From Emticicia agri (GTDB lineage Bacteria; Bacteroidota; Bacteroidia; Cytophagales; Spirosomataceae): a DNA stretch of 64,000 nucleotides. The DNA lies in NCBI RefSeq assembly GCF_004168285.1, contig NZ_SEWF01000020.1, positions 1 through 64,000 of the forward strand, read 5' to 3'. Of this stretch, positions 15,642 through 23,241 are shown piece after piece; the first letter of the stretch is position 1, and each line of letters begins with the position of its first letter. The notes under the pieces are model-generated. The model worked only from the letters and a program-made list of their open reading frames with translations, made no database searches and was not told where the DNA came from. Made by a program: the position numbers and the translations under genes.

Positions 15642-15995
15642 ATGAATTCTGTTGAATTAAAGAGCCGTACGAAGCAGTTTTCTTTAAGAGTTATCAGATT
15701 AGTACGGGCTTTACCAGCAGATAAAGTAGCTGATGTGATTGGAAAACAGTTGCTGCGGTCAGGTACTTCGGTTGGGGCAAATTATCGTTCAGCCTGCCGT
15801 GCTAAATCACAAGCAGATTTTATTAATAAAATACATATAGCAGAGGAAGAAACAGACGAGTCTATATTCTGGATGGAATTGTTAATAGAGGGAAAAATAG
15901 TAGAAGACGGTCTTTTGCATGATTTAATGAAAGAAGCTAGTGAATTATTAGCAATTTTTTCAGCATCGGCTATAACAGCGAGAAAAAACAAGTGA
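15642..15995 (+). CDS. Four-helix-bundle protein, S23 / 23S rRNA intervening-sequence family
   Basis: 117 residues, all helical. The hallmark blocks are LPADKVADVIGKQLLRSGTSVGANYRSACRAKSQADFINKI, then EEETDESIFWMELLIEG and a last helix ending ARKNK. This is the S23/IVP family, structurally related to Avd of diversity-generating retroelements. Members were first found encoded in intervening sequences of 23S rRNA, but free-standing copies are common and their role is unknown. The gene lies alone between two copies of the same palindromic repeat family (15518-15610 and 16000-16102), as if moved as a unit. Confidence 0.88.
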   Translation: MNSVELKSRTKQFSLRVIRLVRALPADKVADVIGKQLLRSGTSVGANYRSACRAKSQADFINKIHIAEEETDESIFWMELLIEGKIVEDGLLHDLMKEASELLAIFSASAITARKNK

Positions 15996-15999
15996 ATTG

Positions 16000-16102
16000 A
16001 TTGTCGATTTTCAATGCAGATTGTCGAATTAAACGCACATTCGACAATCTGCAATCGAAAATCGACAATCAATCGACAATCTGCAATCGAAAATCGACAA
16101 TA
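16000..16102. repeat. Palindromic repeat, attgtcgattttc family, right copy
   Basis: The arms 16000-16030 and 16039-16069 are near-perfect inverted copies of about 31 bases (one missing base in the left arm). The right arm is then partly duplicated in tandem up to 16102. It ends five bases before the ROK start codon, so the promoter of the sugar cluster would have to lie in or before the repeat. Confidence 0.8.
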
Positions 16103-16106
16103 AGAA

Positions 16107-16991
16107 ATGTCATATGTTATTGGAATAGACCTCGGTGGTACAAACATTAAAGGGTTGATTATCAACCAAAATGGAGAGGTATTGAAGCAACATTATATTC
16201 CGACGAAGGATACTGAAGATGGCTCCTGGCGGGAAAATGTGAAAGAAATGGTAGAGTATCTGAAAAATTATCTCCAACAACCTGTTTTAGGCATTGGCTT
16301 ATCAGCACCCGGCTTACCGAATGAGCAGAACCAATGTATTGCCTACCTGCCTAACAGACTGAAAGGGTTAGAGAATTTTATGTGGGGTGAGTATCTGGGC
16401 GATGCTACCTATGTGCTGAACGATGCCCATGCCGCATTAATGGCAGAAGCAAAATTCGGAGTAGCCAAAGATAAACGTAATGTGGTATTACTCACTTTAG
16501 GCACAGGTGTTGGCGGTGGTATCTTAATCAATGGGCAATTGTATCAGGGACTTTCGCAAATGGCAGGACATCTCGGGCATATTTCGTTGAATGCTCATGA
16601 AGAAACGCAAAGTATTGTAGGAATGGTTGGTAGTCTTGAATATGCCATTGGCAATTATTCCATAGAAAAAAGAAGTCATGGCAGATTTACTTCTACCTGG
16701 GAATTAGTAGAGGCTTATCGCAAAGGAGATTACTTTGCCTCTTATTTGTGGCTTTCGTCAGTCAGAAAACTGGCTATTGCCATCAGTTCTGTTGCCAATC
16801 TGCTATCGCCTGAAATGATAGTGCTGGCCGGGGGTATAACCTTAGCTGAAAACTCCCTTTTTGAGCCATTGGCAGCTTTTATGGACTTATATGAGTGGAA
16901 ACCGGGAAATAAAAAAACTGAAATTGCGCAGGCCTATTTTGGCGATATGGCCGGAGCCATTGGTGCTGCCAGTTTTGTACTAACTAAATAA
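16107..16991 (+). CDS. ROK family sugar kinase-like protein
   Basis: 294-residue ROK (repressor, ORF, kinase) protein of the ASKHA fold. Phosphate loop 1 is IGIDLGGTNIKG (5-16), the catalytic Asp lies in VLNDAHAALMAE, and the second phosphate loop is LTLGTGVGGGIL. No N-terminal HTH is present, so it is a kinase type, not a repressor. The usual zinc motif CxCGxxGCxE after GHLGH is missing: the region reads HISLNAHEETQSIVGMVG, with no cysteine. It heads a tight three-gene cluster with a SIS-domain protein and a DUF1080 hydrolase, suggesting a role in sugar phosphate or amino-sugar use. Substrate unknown. Confidence 0.88.
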   Translation: MSYVIGIDLGGTNIKGLIINQNGEVLKQHYIPTKDTEDGSWRENVKEMVEYLKNYLQQPVLGIGLSAPGLPNEQNQCIAYLPNRLKGLENFMWGEYLGDATYVLNDAHAALMAEAKFGVAKDKRNVVLLTLGTGVGGGILINGQLYQGLSQMAGHLGHISLNAHEETQSIVGMVGSLEYAIGNYSIEKRSHGRFTSTWELVEAYRKGDYFASYLWLSSVRKLAIAISSVANLLSPEMIVLAGGITLAENSLFEPLAAFMDLYEWKPGNKKTEIAQAYFGDMAGAIGAASFVLTK

Positions 16992-17004
16992 AAATCTAAT
17001 TAAA

Positions 17005-17814
17005 ATGAGTGTCATACAGGATTATCTGAATAAATGTGCGGCGATTGTAGAAACAGTAAAGCAGCAGGAAAATGAAATACAAACGGCTGCCCGATGGTTT
17101 GCCGATTCGATTCTGGCAGGAAGAATGGTGCATGCATTCGGGTCGGGTCATAGTCGTATTATGGTAGAAGAAATGTGGCCTCGGTACGGTTCATTTCCGG
17201 GATTTAATCCGATTGTAGAACTCTCCTTGACCTTTCATAATTTAGTGGTTGGTGCTAATGGGCAACGTCAGGCCATGTTTTTAGAAAATGTAAGCGGATT
17301 AGCCGACCGCATTTTACGTAATTTCGATTTATCTACGGTTGACACGGCGCTGGTTATTTCGTCGTCAGGTACCAATGTAGTACCTGTTGAAATGGCAGAG
17401 ATTTTTCAGCAGAGAGGCATTAAAGTAGTCGCTTTGGTAACCAAAGACCATCTGGAAGCCAGCCTTACCAAACGCCCGGATGGAAAGAAGTTAAATGATT
17501 TTGCCGATTTGGTATTGGATACAGGAGCCCCTGTGGGAGACTCAATGGTGCATGTGCCAAACCTGGATACGCCTGTATCACCCGGTTCAACTGTTGGGGG
17601 AGCCATGCTCATCAATAGTATTAAAGCACAGGTAGCCGATTATCTGACACAGGCCGGACATCCGCCTAAAGTACTCACTGCCGGTGCTTTAGTTGGTACG
17701 CAAAGAGCTACCGAATTGTTTGAAGCCGCCTATGACGAACACGCCCATCGCATAGCCCATATGTATGCCAAAGTAGGTGTAGCGAGTTATGTATCCGACA
17801 ACAAGACCCATTAA
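17005..17814 (+). CDS. SIS-domain sugar isomerase-like protein (UPF0309 type)
   Basis: 269 residues containing a SIS fold. Seen: MVHAFGSGHSRIMVEEMWPRYGSF (about 42-65), ALVISSSGTNVVPVEMAEIFQQRG with the phosphosugar-binding SSSGTN, VVALVTKDHLEAS, and a C-terminal helical region. The length and the GSGHSR/SSSGTN combination fit the UPF0309 group of sugar isomerase-domain proteins, related to MurQ. It lies 13 bases after the ROK kinase and 22 before the DUF1080 gene, so it is co-transcribed. It could isomerise or bind the phosphosugar made by the ROK protein; this is inference. Confidence 0.85.
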   Translation: MSVIQDYLNKCAAIVETVKQQENEIQTAARWFADSILAGRMVHAFGSGHSRIMVEEMWPRYGSFPGFNPIVELSLTFHNLVVGANGQRQAMFLENVSGLADRILRNFDLSTVDTALVISSSGTNVVPVEMAEIFQQRGIKVVALVTKDHLEASLTKRPDGKKLNDFADLVLDTGAPVGDSMVHVPNLDTPVSPGSTVGGAMLINSIKAQVADYLTQAGHPPKVLTAGALVGTQRATELFEAAYDEHAHRIAHMYAKVGVASYVSDNKTH

Positions 17815-17836
17815 TAACCCTGTCTGTTTTTAACCT

Positions 17837-18586
17837 ATGCAAAAAATTATTTGTCAGCTTGCCTTAGCAGCTATCAGCCTGGGCGGATTTGCCCAGAATT
17901 TTAAAGTCCCTGAAACCACTGAGGTGTGGGAACCTAAACCCAAACTGGTAGTACCTGCCAAAACTCCCGGTGGTGCGCCATCTGATGCAGTAATACTTTT
18001 TGATGGCAGTGGCCTTGATGCCTGGCAGCAAACCAAAGATAAGGCTCCGGCTAAATGGCTTGTAAAAGATGGTGCAATGATTGCCAAAAATGGCACAGGC
18101 GAGCTAAGAACCAAACAGGAGTTTGGCAGTTTTCAATTGCATGTAGAGTTTAGTACACCTTTGGACTCGAAAAAAATGGGTTATCCGAATGGGGGAAATA
18201 GTGGGGTGTTTTTACATGGCAAATATGAGATTCAGATTTTTGACTCGTATAATAACGAAGTGCCTATTTATGCCAACGGACAAGCAGGGAGTGTGTATAA
18301 ACAGGTGATACCGATGGCTAATTCTATGCTGAAACCAGGCGAATGGAATACCTACGATATATTCTTTACTGCGCCTAAATTCAGATACAACGGCTCGGTA
18401 GAAACGCCTGCTTATGTAACTGTATTGATGAATGGCGTTTTAATATTGAATCATTTTGAGATTCAGGGTACTATTCAGTATATCGGTATTCCCTCATACC
18501 AATATTATTCAGGTAAAGGGCCTATTGCTTTGCAGGAGCATGGTTCAGAGGTATCGTTCCGCAATATCTGGATTAGAGAATTATAA
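17837..18586 (+). CDS. Secreted DUF1080 (3-keto-disaccharide hydrolase domain) protein
   Basis: 249-residue exported protein with signal peptide (MQKIICQLALAAISLGGFAQ). The whole mature part is a concanavalin-like DUF1080 domain: DAVILFDGSGLDAWQ (51-65), KWLVKDGAMIAKNGTGELRTKQEFGSFQLHVEF, GNSGVFLHGKYEIQIFDSY and SYQYYSGKGPIALQEHGSEVSFRNIWIREL. Some members act as 3-keto-disaccharide hydrolases. It is last in the ROK-SIS-DUF1080 cluster and supplies a periplasmic or surface glycan step ahead of cytoplasmic sugar handling. Confidence 0.9.
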   Translation: MQKIICQLALAAISLGGFAQNFKVPETTEVWEPKPKLVVPAKTPGGAPSDAVILFDGSGLDAWQQTKDKAPAKWLVKDGAMIAKNGTGELRTKQEFGSFQLHVEFSTPLDSKKMGYPNGGNSGVFLHGKYEIQIFDSYNNEVPIYANGQAGSVYKQVIPMANSMLKPGEWNTYDIFFTAPKFRYNGSVETPAYVTVLMNGVLILNHFEIQGTIQYIGIPSYQYYSGKGPIALQEHGSEVSFRNIWIREL

Positions 18587-18591
18587 ACATT

Positions 18592-18999
18592 TTGATTGAC
18601 CTTAAACAAATACAAGCGTATGAAACCCGGGCATTGCGTCACAAGGTCATGTGGCCTGATAAACCCATTGACTTTGTGATTTTGCCTGACGATGCCGACG
18701 GTTTGCATTATGGATTGTTTGAAAACAACCAATTAGTATCAGTAATTTCGCTATTTATCAAAGCAGAACAGGCACAATTCAGAAAGTTTGCTACTGATAG
18801 CGCTTATCAGGGTAAGGGCTATGGCACACAACTATTGAATTTTCTGATTAAAGAGGCAAAATACCTCGGTATAAAAGAACTTATCTGCGATGCTAGGGTA
18901 ACAGCCATAGGCTTTTATGAGCAGTTTGGCATGGAAACAGGCTCAGAAGTTTTTCAGAAAAGTGGCAAAGATTATGTAAAAATGCGTTTGAAGATTTAA
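18592..18999 (+). CDS. GNAT family N-acetyltransferase
   Basis: 135-residue GNAT protein. The acetyl-CoA loop is FATDSAYQGKGYGTQLLNFLIKEAK, with the QxxGxG signature, followed by the terminal block DARVTAIGFYEQFGMETGSEVFQKSGKDYVKMRL. The best start is a TTG (18592) giving MIDLKQIQAYETRALRHKVM, five bases after the DUF1080 stop; no ATG lies ahead of the conserved region. The close spacing makes it a likely fourth gene of the sugar cluster. The acetylated substrate is unknown. Confidence 0.85.
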   Translation: MIDLKQIQAYETRALRHKVMWPDKPIDFVILPDDADGLHYGLFENNQLVSVISLFIKAEQAQFRKFATDSAYQGKGYGTQLLNFLIKEAKYLGIKELICDARVTAIGFYEQFGMETGSEVFQKSGKDYVKMRLKI

Positions 19000-19077
19000 T
19001 AATTTGGTAATCTGATGCATATAAATAAATTGCAAGATTTTGGCTATATTATAGAAACACAATAAAACTGTTTTTTT

Positions 19078-20445
19078 ATGAAAAACACCGAATTATGGCA
19101 AAAAATCTGCGAATTTAAACTGGACGACCCCAATGCTGAAGTAAAGTTTTCAGACAAACTATGTAAGGAAGAAAGTTGGTCAAAACCACTGGCAGCGCTG
19201 GCAATCAGTGAGTACAAGAAATTTATCTATTTGTGTATCACGCAACCCAATGGTGCTTCGCCTTCCGAAGAGATTGACAAAGTATGGCATCTGCATCTGA
19301 CTTATACCGATAACTACTGGAATGAATTCTGTAAAAAAACATTGGGTAAAGAGGTACATCATTACCCAAGTAAAGGCGGTGAAAGTGAAAACATAAAGCA
19401 TGTTAAATGGTATGATGATACCATTATTGCTTATATAAAAGAGTTTGGAGAAATTCCTCCCGAGTCTATCTGGCCGCTCCCGAAAGGTTTTGATCTGGAA
19501 AAATACCTTCCGCAAAATTCTCCTTTCAGAGCACCTGTTTATGAAGAAATCGGAAGCCCTTTTGATTTACCATTTGTAAAAAGGATTCTTATAGGTAGTG
19601 ATATTGCGTTAGCAGTTCTTTTATATTTTACTAAAAACCCGTACCGATTAGACGGACCCGAATTTTTAGGATTTTATGCAGGGTTGATGCTGATTGGGTT
19701 TACACTGATATATGCCAATAAATTTTTTAAAGAAAATACGGCTATCAATCTTGGAAGGCAATTACATCCACTTCATGTTTCGGCAGTGTATGCGGGTCAG
19801 GAAACGACCATGCGGATGTTGACTGTAAATCTGGTAGAAAAAGGGTTATTGACTTTTAATGGTGAAACATTTAAACATACATTTGATAAAACTGAACCAC
19901 TTTTTTATAGTATTCAGGCACATGAGAATGAAAATATTGGTATAAAATCCGTAAGACTTATATTGCTTAATCATGCCGCTTATTTTGTCAAATTAACCAC
20001 ACCATTAAAAGAGGCTATTAAATCGAGAGGAAGTTATTTTTTAATCTTCCATTTTATTATTTTGCTGATAGGAGTTATACGCCTTTTTCAAGGAGTTGGT
20101 AATCAAAAACCTGTGGTTTTTTTGGTTGTAATGATAATCCTATATATTCTAATAGGATATTTTTTAAGTAAATTTTCGATAAACAGCAGAGAAAGTATAA
20201 AAACCACAATAGAAGAAAATACACATAGTTTTGATTTTGCCACTATCGCTGGAGCCTATCTTTTTACTGATTTTTACTTACTGAACAACGAAAATGGTAT
20301 TAATGCAGCATTTGACCCACATTATATGGAAAAAGGTAGATACATAGGTAACAACAGCAGCAGCAGTTCGTGCGGTAGTGGTGATGGAGGAGGGGACGGA
20401 GGAGGTTGTAGTAGTGGCTGCGGAGGTTGTGGTGGTGGAGATTGA
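19078..20445 (+). CDS. TIGR04222-like membrane protein with Gly/Cys-rich tail
   Basis: 455 residues. The N-terminal part (about 10-135) contains EIDKVWHLHLTYTDNYWNEFCKKTLG and EVHHYP, a His/Cys-rich motif of the glycine-rich-domain-containing (DUF1399-like) family. Hydrophobic segments lie near 173-187, 190-215, 316-335 and 341-362. The last 35 residues are Ser/Gly/Asp with six cysteines in short spacing (SSCGSG, GGCSSGC, GGCGGG). This layout matches TIGR04222 membrane proteins, whose Cys-Gly tail has no assigned role. It stands alone after a 78-base gap. The tail could bind metal or be processed; neither is shown. Confidence 0.75.
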   Translation: MKNTELWQKICEFKLDDPNAEVKFSDKLCKEESWSKPLAALAISEYKKFIYLCITQPNGASPSEEIDKVWHLHLTYTDNYWNEFCKKTLGKEVHHYPSKGGESENIKHVKWYDDTIIAYIKEFGEIPPESIWPLPKGFDLEKYLPQNSPFRAPVYEEIGSPFDLPFVKRILIGSDIALAVLLYFTKNPYRLDGPEFLGFYAGLMLIGFTLIYANKFFKENTAINLGRQLHPLHVSAVYAGQETTMRMLTVNLVEKGLLTFNGETFKHTFDKTEPLFYSIQAHENENIGIKSVRLILLNHAAYFVKLTTPLKEAIKSRGSYFLIFHFIILLIGVIRLFQGVGNQKPVVFLVVMIILYILIGYFLSKFSINSRESIKTTIEENTHSFDFATIAGAYLFTDFYLLNNENGINAAFDPHYMEKGRYIGNNSSSSSCGSGDGGGDGGGCSSGCGGCGGGD

Positions 20446-20465
20446 TGCGATTAAAATATAGAAAT

Positions 20466-20912
20466 ATGCTACAAACTGAATTAATCAAACTATTCGACAG
20501 AGATTTACTGAAACTGAAAGCTGAGATAGAAGCCTATACGAATGAGGAAATCATCTGGCAAGTCAGGCCGGAAATCAAAAATTCGGCAGGTAATTTATGT
20601 CTCCACCTGATGGGTAACCTGAATCATTATATAGGGGCTCAATTGGGCAATACAGGCTATATCAGAAATCGCCCTTTAGAATTTTCAGATAAAAATGTAC
20701 CGAGAGCCACCTTGATTCAGCAGATTGAAGAGACAATACAGATGCTGAGAGAGGTAATCACTAATCTTACTGATGAAGTTTTAGCACAAAACCATACAGA
20801 AGAGTACAATGACGGACAAGCTACTAACGAGTATTTCCTGATTCATCTGTACGGCCATTTCAATTATCACTTAGGACAAATTAATTATCATAGAAGGCTT
20901 ATTAATCAATGA
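20466..20912 (+). CDS. DinB family protein (DUF1572-like)
   Basis: 148 residues with a four-helix DinB/YfiT-like fold. It starts MLQTELIKLFDRDLLKLKAEI; an ATG 39 bases upstream, inside the preceding gene, would add a Trp/Arg-rich tail, so the shorter start is used. Metal-ligand histidines are visible in LCLHLMGNLNHYIGAQL and in LIHLYGHFNYHLGQINYHRRLI, the usual three-His pattern. DinB-like proteins use Zn or Ni for thiol transfer or unknown reactions. It is followed by a palindromic repeat. Confidence 0.87.
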   Translation: MLQTELIKLFDRDLLKLKAEIEAYTNEEIIWQVRPEIKNSAGNLCLHLMGNLNHYIGAQLGNTGYIRNRPLEFSDKNVPRATLIQQIEETIQMLREVITNLTDEVLAQNHTEEYNDGQATNEYFLIHLYGHFNYHLGQINYHRRLINQ

Positions 20913-20923
20913 GTGAGTTAGTG

Positions 20924-21020
20924 ATTTAGTGAATGAGTGATTACAAATATATTGATTAACACAAACTATTCACTAATTCGCCCTTAATCACTAATTCACT
21001 CAATCACACATTCACTAAAT
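20924..21020. repeat. Intergenic palindrome, gtgattnagtgaat word family
   Basis: ATTTAGTGAATG (20924-20935) pairs perfectly with CATTCACTAAAT (21009-21020). Between them lie more words of the same vocabulary on both arms (gagtgatta, aatcacta, attcactcaatcac). It ends six bases before the start codon of the MetE-like gene. Confidence 0.75.
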
Positions 21021-21026
21021 AAACTT

Positions 21027-22061
21027 ATGCAACCTATACCTATTAGAACAACCGTTGTGGGAAGTTATCCTTTTCCGGGATGGCTGGAATTCTCTTCTAT
21101 GAACCTTGATAAATTCGGGGCAGCAGATATAGAAGAAATGATTGAAGATGCGGTGATTGCGGCTATTCATGACCAGACTACTGCCGGATTGGATGTAATT
21201 ACCGATGGCGAACAAACCCGCCTTGACTTTAATTTATCTTTCTATGGCTTTATCAAAGGACTTGAACCCAATCATTCAGAAACCCGTAAGTTTGGGCCAC
21301 CTGCGCACGACCAGCGTGGCAAACATTCGATTGTTGAGCCGCTAACTGCACCTAAAGGATTAGGAGCCGTAAAAGAATACCAGCGTCTGGCAAGATTAGC
21401 CCCCCAAGGTTATACTCTGAAAGCATCTGTGCCGGGCCCTTATACCTTATCAGGACGTATGTTGCCTGATGGGAAAATCTATAAAGACCGATTTGAGGTA
21501 ACAGAAGGGCTACTGCCTTTTGTAAGAAAAGAACTGGAAGACCTGGTGGCCGCAGGTTGCACCGAAATTACGGTTGATGAACCCTCAATGTCGTGCTATG
21601 CATATAAAGAGGATACCAAACGATTTGTAGATATTTTTAATCGTACCATTGCCGGAGTGGTAGGCAAGGCACGTGTGTCCACACATTTATGCTTTGGTAA
21701 TTTCAAGGGACGCCCGGTAGGGTATCGGAAATTACACCCGATGTTACCTGAGTTTCTGGATATGAATGTTGATGAAATTCATATTGAAATGGCCAACCGT
21801 GAGTTTGATGAAGTAGAATTGCTTGCCGAATTTGCGCAGAGAATGGATGTGGCAGTGGGCATTATTGACGTAAAGAACTATTACTGCGAAACCGTAAAAG
21901 ACGTAATGGAGCGAATAGAACTTTGCCTGAAATATGTTCCGGCTGAAAAACTGGCAGTTGCTCCTGATTGTGGGTTAAGTCAGACCGCCCGCTGGGCCTC
22001 ACGCCAGAAACTAAAAGCCATGTGCGATGGAGCAAAAACCATGCGTGAACGGTTGGGATAA
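21027..22061 (+). CDS. Cobalamin-independent methionine synthase-like methyltransferase (MetE C-terminal type)
   Basis: 344 residues, equal to the catalytic C-terminal half of MetE with no N-terminal half. Seen: TTVVGSYPFPGWLEF at the start, DGEQTRLDF, the phosphate/substrate strand PGPYTLSGRM, EITVDEPSMS, HLCFGNFKGR (zinc ligands H and C near 219-221), EIHIEMANREFDEVELL, and APDCGLSQTARWASRQKLKAM with the third ligand cysteine. Such short proteins include core-type methionine synthases (Mes family), which transfer methyl groups to homocysteine from donors other than folylpolyglutamate, and coenzyme-M-type methyltransferases. Donor unknown. The gene is flanked by palindromes on both sides. 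Confidence 0.85.
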   Translation: MQPIPIRTTVVGSYPFPGWLEFSSMNLDKFGAADIEEMIEDAVIAAIHDQTTAGLDVITDGEQTRLDFNLSFYGFIKGLEPNHSETRKFGPPAHDQRGKHSIVEPLTAPKGLGAVKEYQRLARLAPQGYTLKASVPGPYTLSGRMLPDGKIYKDRFEVTEGLLPFVRKELEDLVAAGCTEITVDEPSMSCYAYKEDTKRFVDIFNRTIAGVVGKARVSTHLCFGNFKGRPVGYRKLHPMLPEFLDMNVDEIHIEMANREFDEVELLAEFAQRMDVAVGIIDVKNYYCETVKDVMERIELCLKYVPAEKLAVAPDCGLSQTARWASRQKLKAMCDGAKTMRERLG

Positions 22062-22065
22062 TGTA

Positions 22066-22146
22066 ATCGTGAATTTGCGAATGATGAATTAGCGAATATA
22101 CTAATTATTGAATTATTCACTAATTCGTCATTCGCAAATTCACGAT
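22066..22146. repeat. Intergenic palindrome, 19-bp perfect arms
   Basis: The 19-base arms 22066-22084 and 22128-22146 are perfect inverse complements (core TGAATTTGCGAATGA / TCATTCGCAAATTCA). The interior adds more pairing (gaattagcgaat with attcactaattc). It begins five bases after the methyltransferase stop and ends four bases before the GH43 stop on the opposite strand, so it separates two convergent genes and can act as a bidirectional terminator. Confidence 0.8.
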
Positions 22147-22149
22147 TAA

Positions 22150-23091
22150 TTATTCTCTCAATAATTTCTGTGCTACTTTCTTAGAAACTTCTATCACACT
22201 ACCATGCCTCATGCCTTTGGGGAAGCGCATTTGTGCTGAAACTTCCTGCCAGTCGTTTAAATCTCTTGAGAGGTAAGCACCATAGTAATGAGGTTTAGTA
22301 TAGTGGTCGAAATAAACATAATATTCATCTCCGATTTTAATGGCTGATGGACCCTCTACCCAACTGATAGTAAAAGGTGCGGTTAAGTCTTTAAAAGGAC
22401 CTACGGGTGTTTCGCCGACTGCCATTCTTAAGTTCTTTTTTACAGGTTTCAATCGTTCATCTTTCAGAAAAAGATAAAATTTGCCTTTATCTTCGAATAA
22501 AGTGGCATCTATACAATTGAAACCCGGATCATACAAAAGCTGGGTTTCGCTGAAATGCTCAAAATCTCTGGTGCGCACATAGTAAAAACGATGATTGTAT
22601 TTACTCTCGCTCAGGTTGGTAATATCTTCTTCAAATTTTCCTTTGACTGTCGATGACCAGTAGATAATCCAGTCTTTCTGTTTTTTGTCGTAAAATAACT
22701 CCGGTGCCCATACATTTCTTACATCAGTATCGTGTTCCAGTACCGGAATTGCCGTTTGGGGTTTCCAATTAATAAGGTCTTTTGAACTGGAATAACCCAC
22801 TATTTTGCCATTATCACCATTCCACGACACTGTCCAAACCATGTGGAAAGTGCCATCACGGCCTTGTTTGATGGCAGGGTCACGCATGAGGTTATCAGGA
22901 TGGTTAATCTGTGGTTTCAGAAACGACTGGTCATTTCTGAGGGGTTGCCAGTTGTAGCCATCGTTACTCAACGCCAGGTGAAGACCATCTTGCCCGTTAT
23001 CTCTGAAAGAAGTAAAGACATAATAGGATTTTTTCTGCGCAAAAATCTGTGTAGCGTAAAGGAGTAGGAAGAATAGAAGTCTGGTTTTCAT
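22150..23091 (-). CDS. Secreted glycoside hydrolase family 43-like protein
   Basis: 313 residues with a signal peptide (MKTRLLFFLLLYATQIFAQ). The mature part has the five-blade beta-propeller pattern of GH43: FTSFRDNGQDGLHLALSNDGYNWQPL, LMRDPAIKQGRDGTFHMVWT (the DP motif), VWAPELFYDKKQKDWIIYWSS, CIDATLFEDKGKFYLFLKDE (middle Asp) and WVEGPSAIKIGDEYYVYFDHY (the catalytic Glu of EGPS). GH43 enzymes are arabinofuranosidases, xylosidases or galactosidases acting on plant glycans. The substrate cannot be read from sequence. No PUL partners (SusC/SusD) are nearby. Confidence 0.87.
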   Translation of the reverse strand: MKTRLLFFLLLYATQIFAQKKSYYVFTSFRDNGQDGLHLALSNDGYNWQPLRNDQSFLKPQINHPDNLMRDPAIKQGRDGTFHMVWTVSWNGDNGKIVGYSSSKDLINWKPQTAIPVLEHDTDVRNVWAPELFYDKKQKDWIIYWSSTVKGKFEEDITNLSESKYNHRFYYVRTRDFEHFSETQLLYDPGFNCIDATLFEDKGKFYLFLKDERLKPVKKNLRMAVGETPVGPFKDLTAPFTISWVEGPSAIKIGDEYYVYFDHYTKPHYYGAYLSRDLNDWQEVSAQMRFPKGMRHGSVIEVSKKVAQKLLRE

Positions 23092-23140
23092 AAGGTTTAA
23101 TGGGTTGTGTTTGATATTAATGTATTGACTAAAATTAAAG

Positions 23141-23191
23141 AAAGAATCGTTCTCTTAAATTTATAGTTTTTCATTGAGAACGATTCTTTCT
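23141..23191 (-). terminator. Terminator of the arginine deiminase gene
   Basis: AAAGAATCGTTCTC (23141-23154) and GAGAACGATTCTTT (23176-23189) form a perfect 14-base stem ending in T-rich sequence on the minus strand, 50 bases past the arginine deiminase stop. Confidence 0.7.
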
Positions 23192-23241
23192 TGCACCCGT
23201 GCGATATTCACCTGATTATCTGGTTCTGCTCAAATAAAAAC

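Noticed and set aside
15518-16102. A CRISPR array, suggested by repeated words
   Set aside because: The words are arms of palindromes around a protein gene; there are no evenly spaced spacers and no cas genes.
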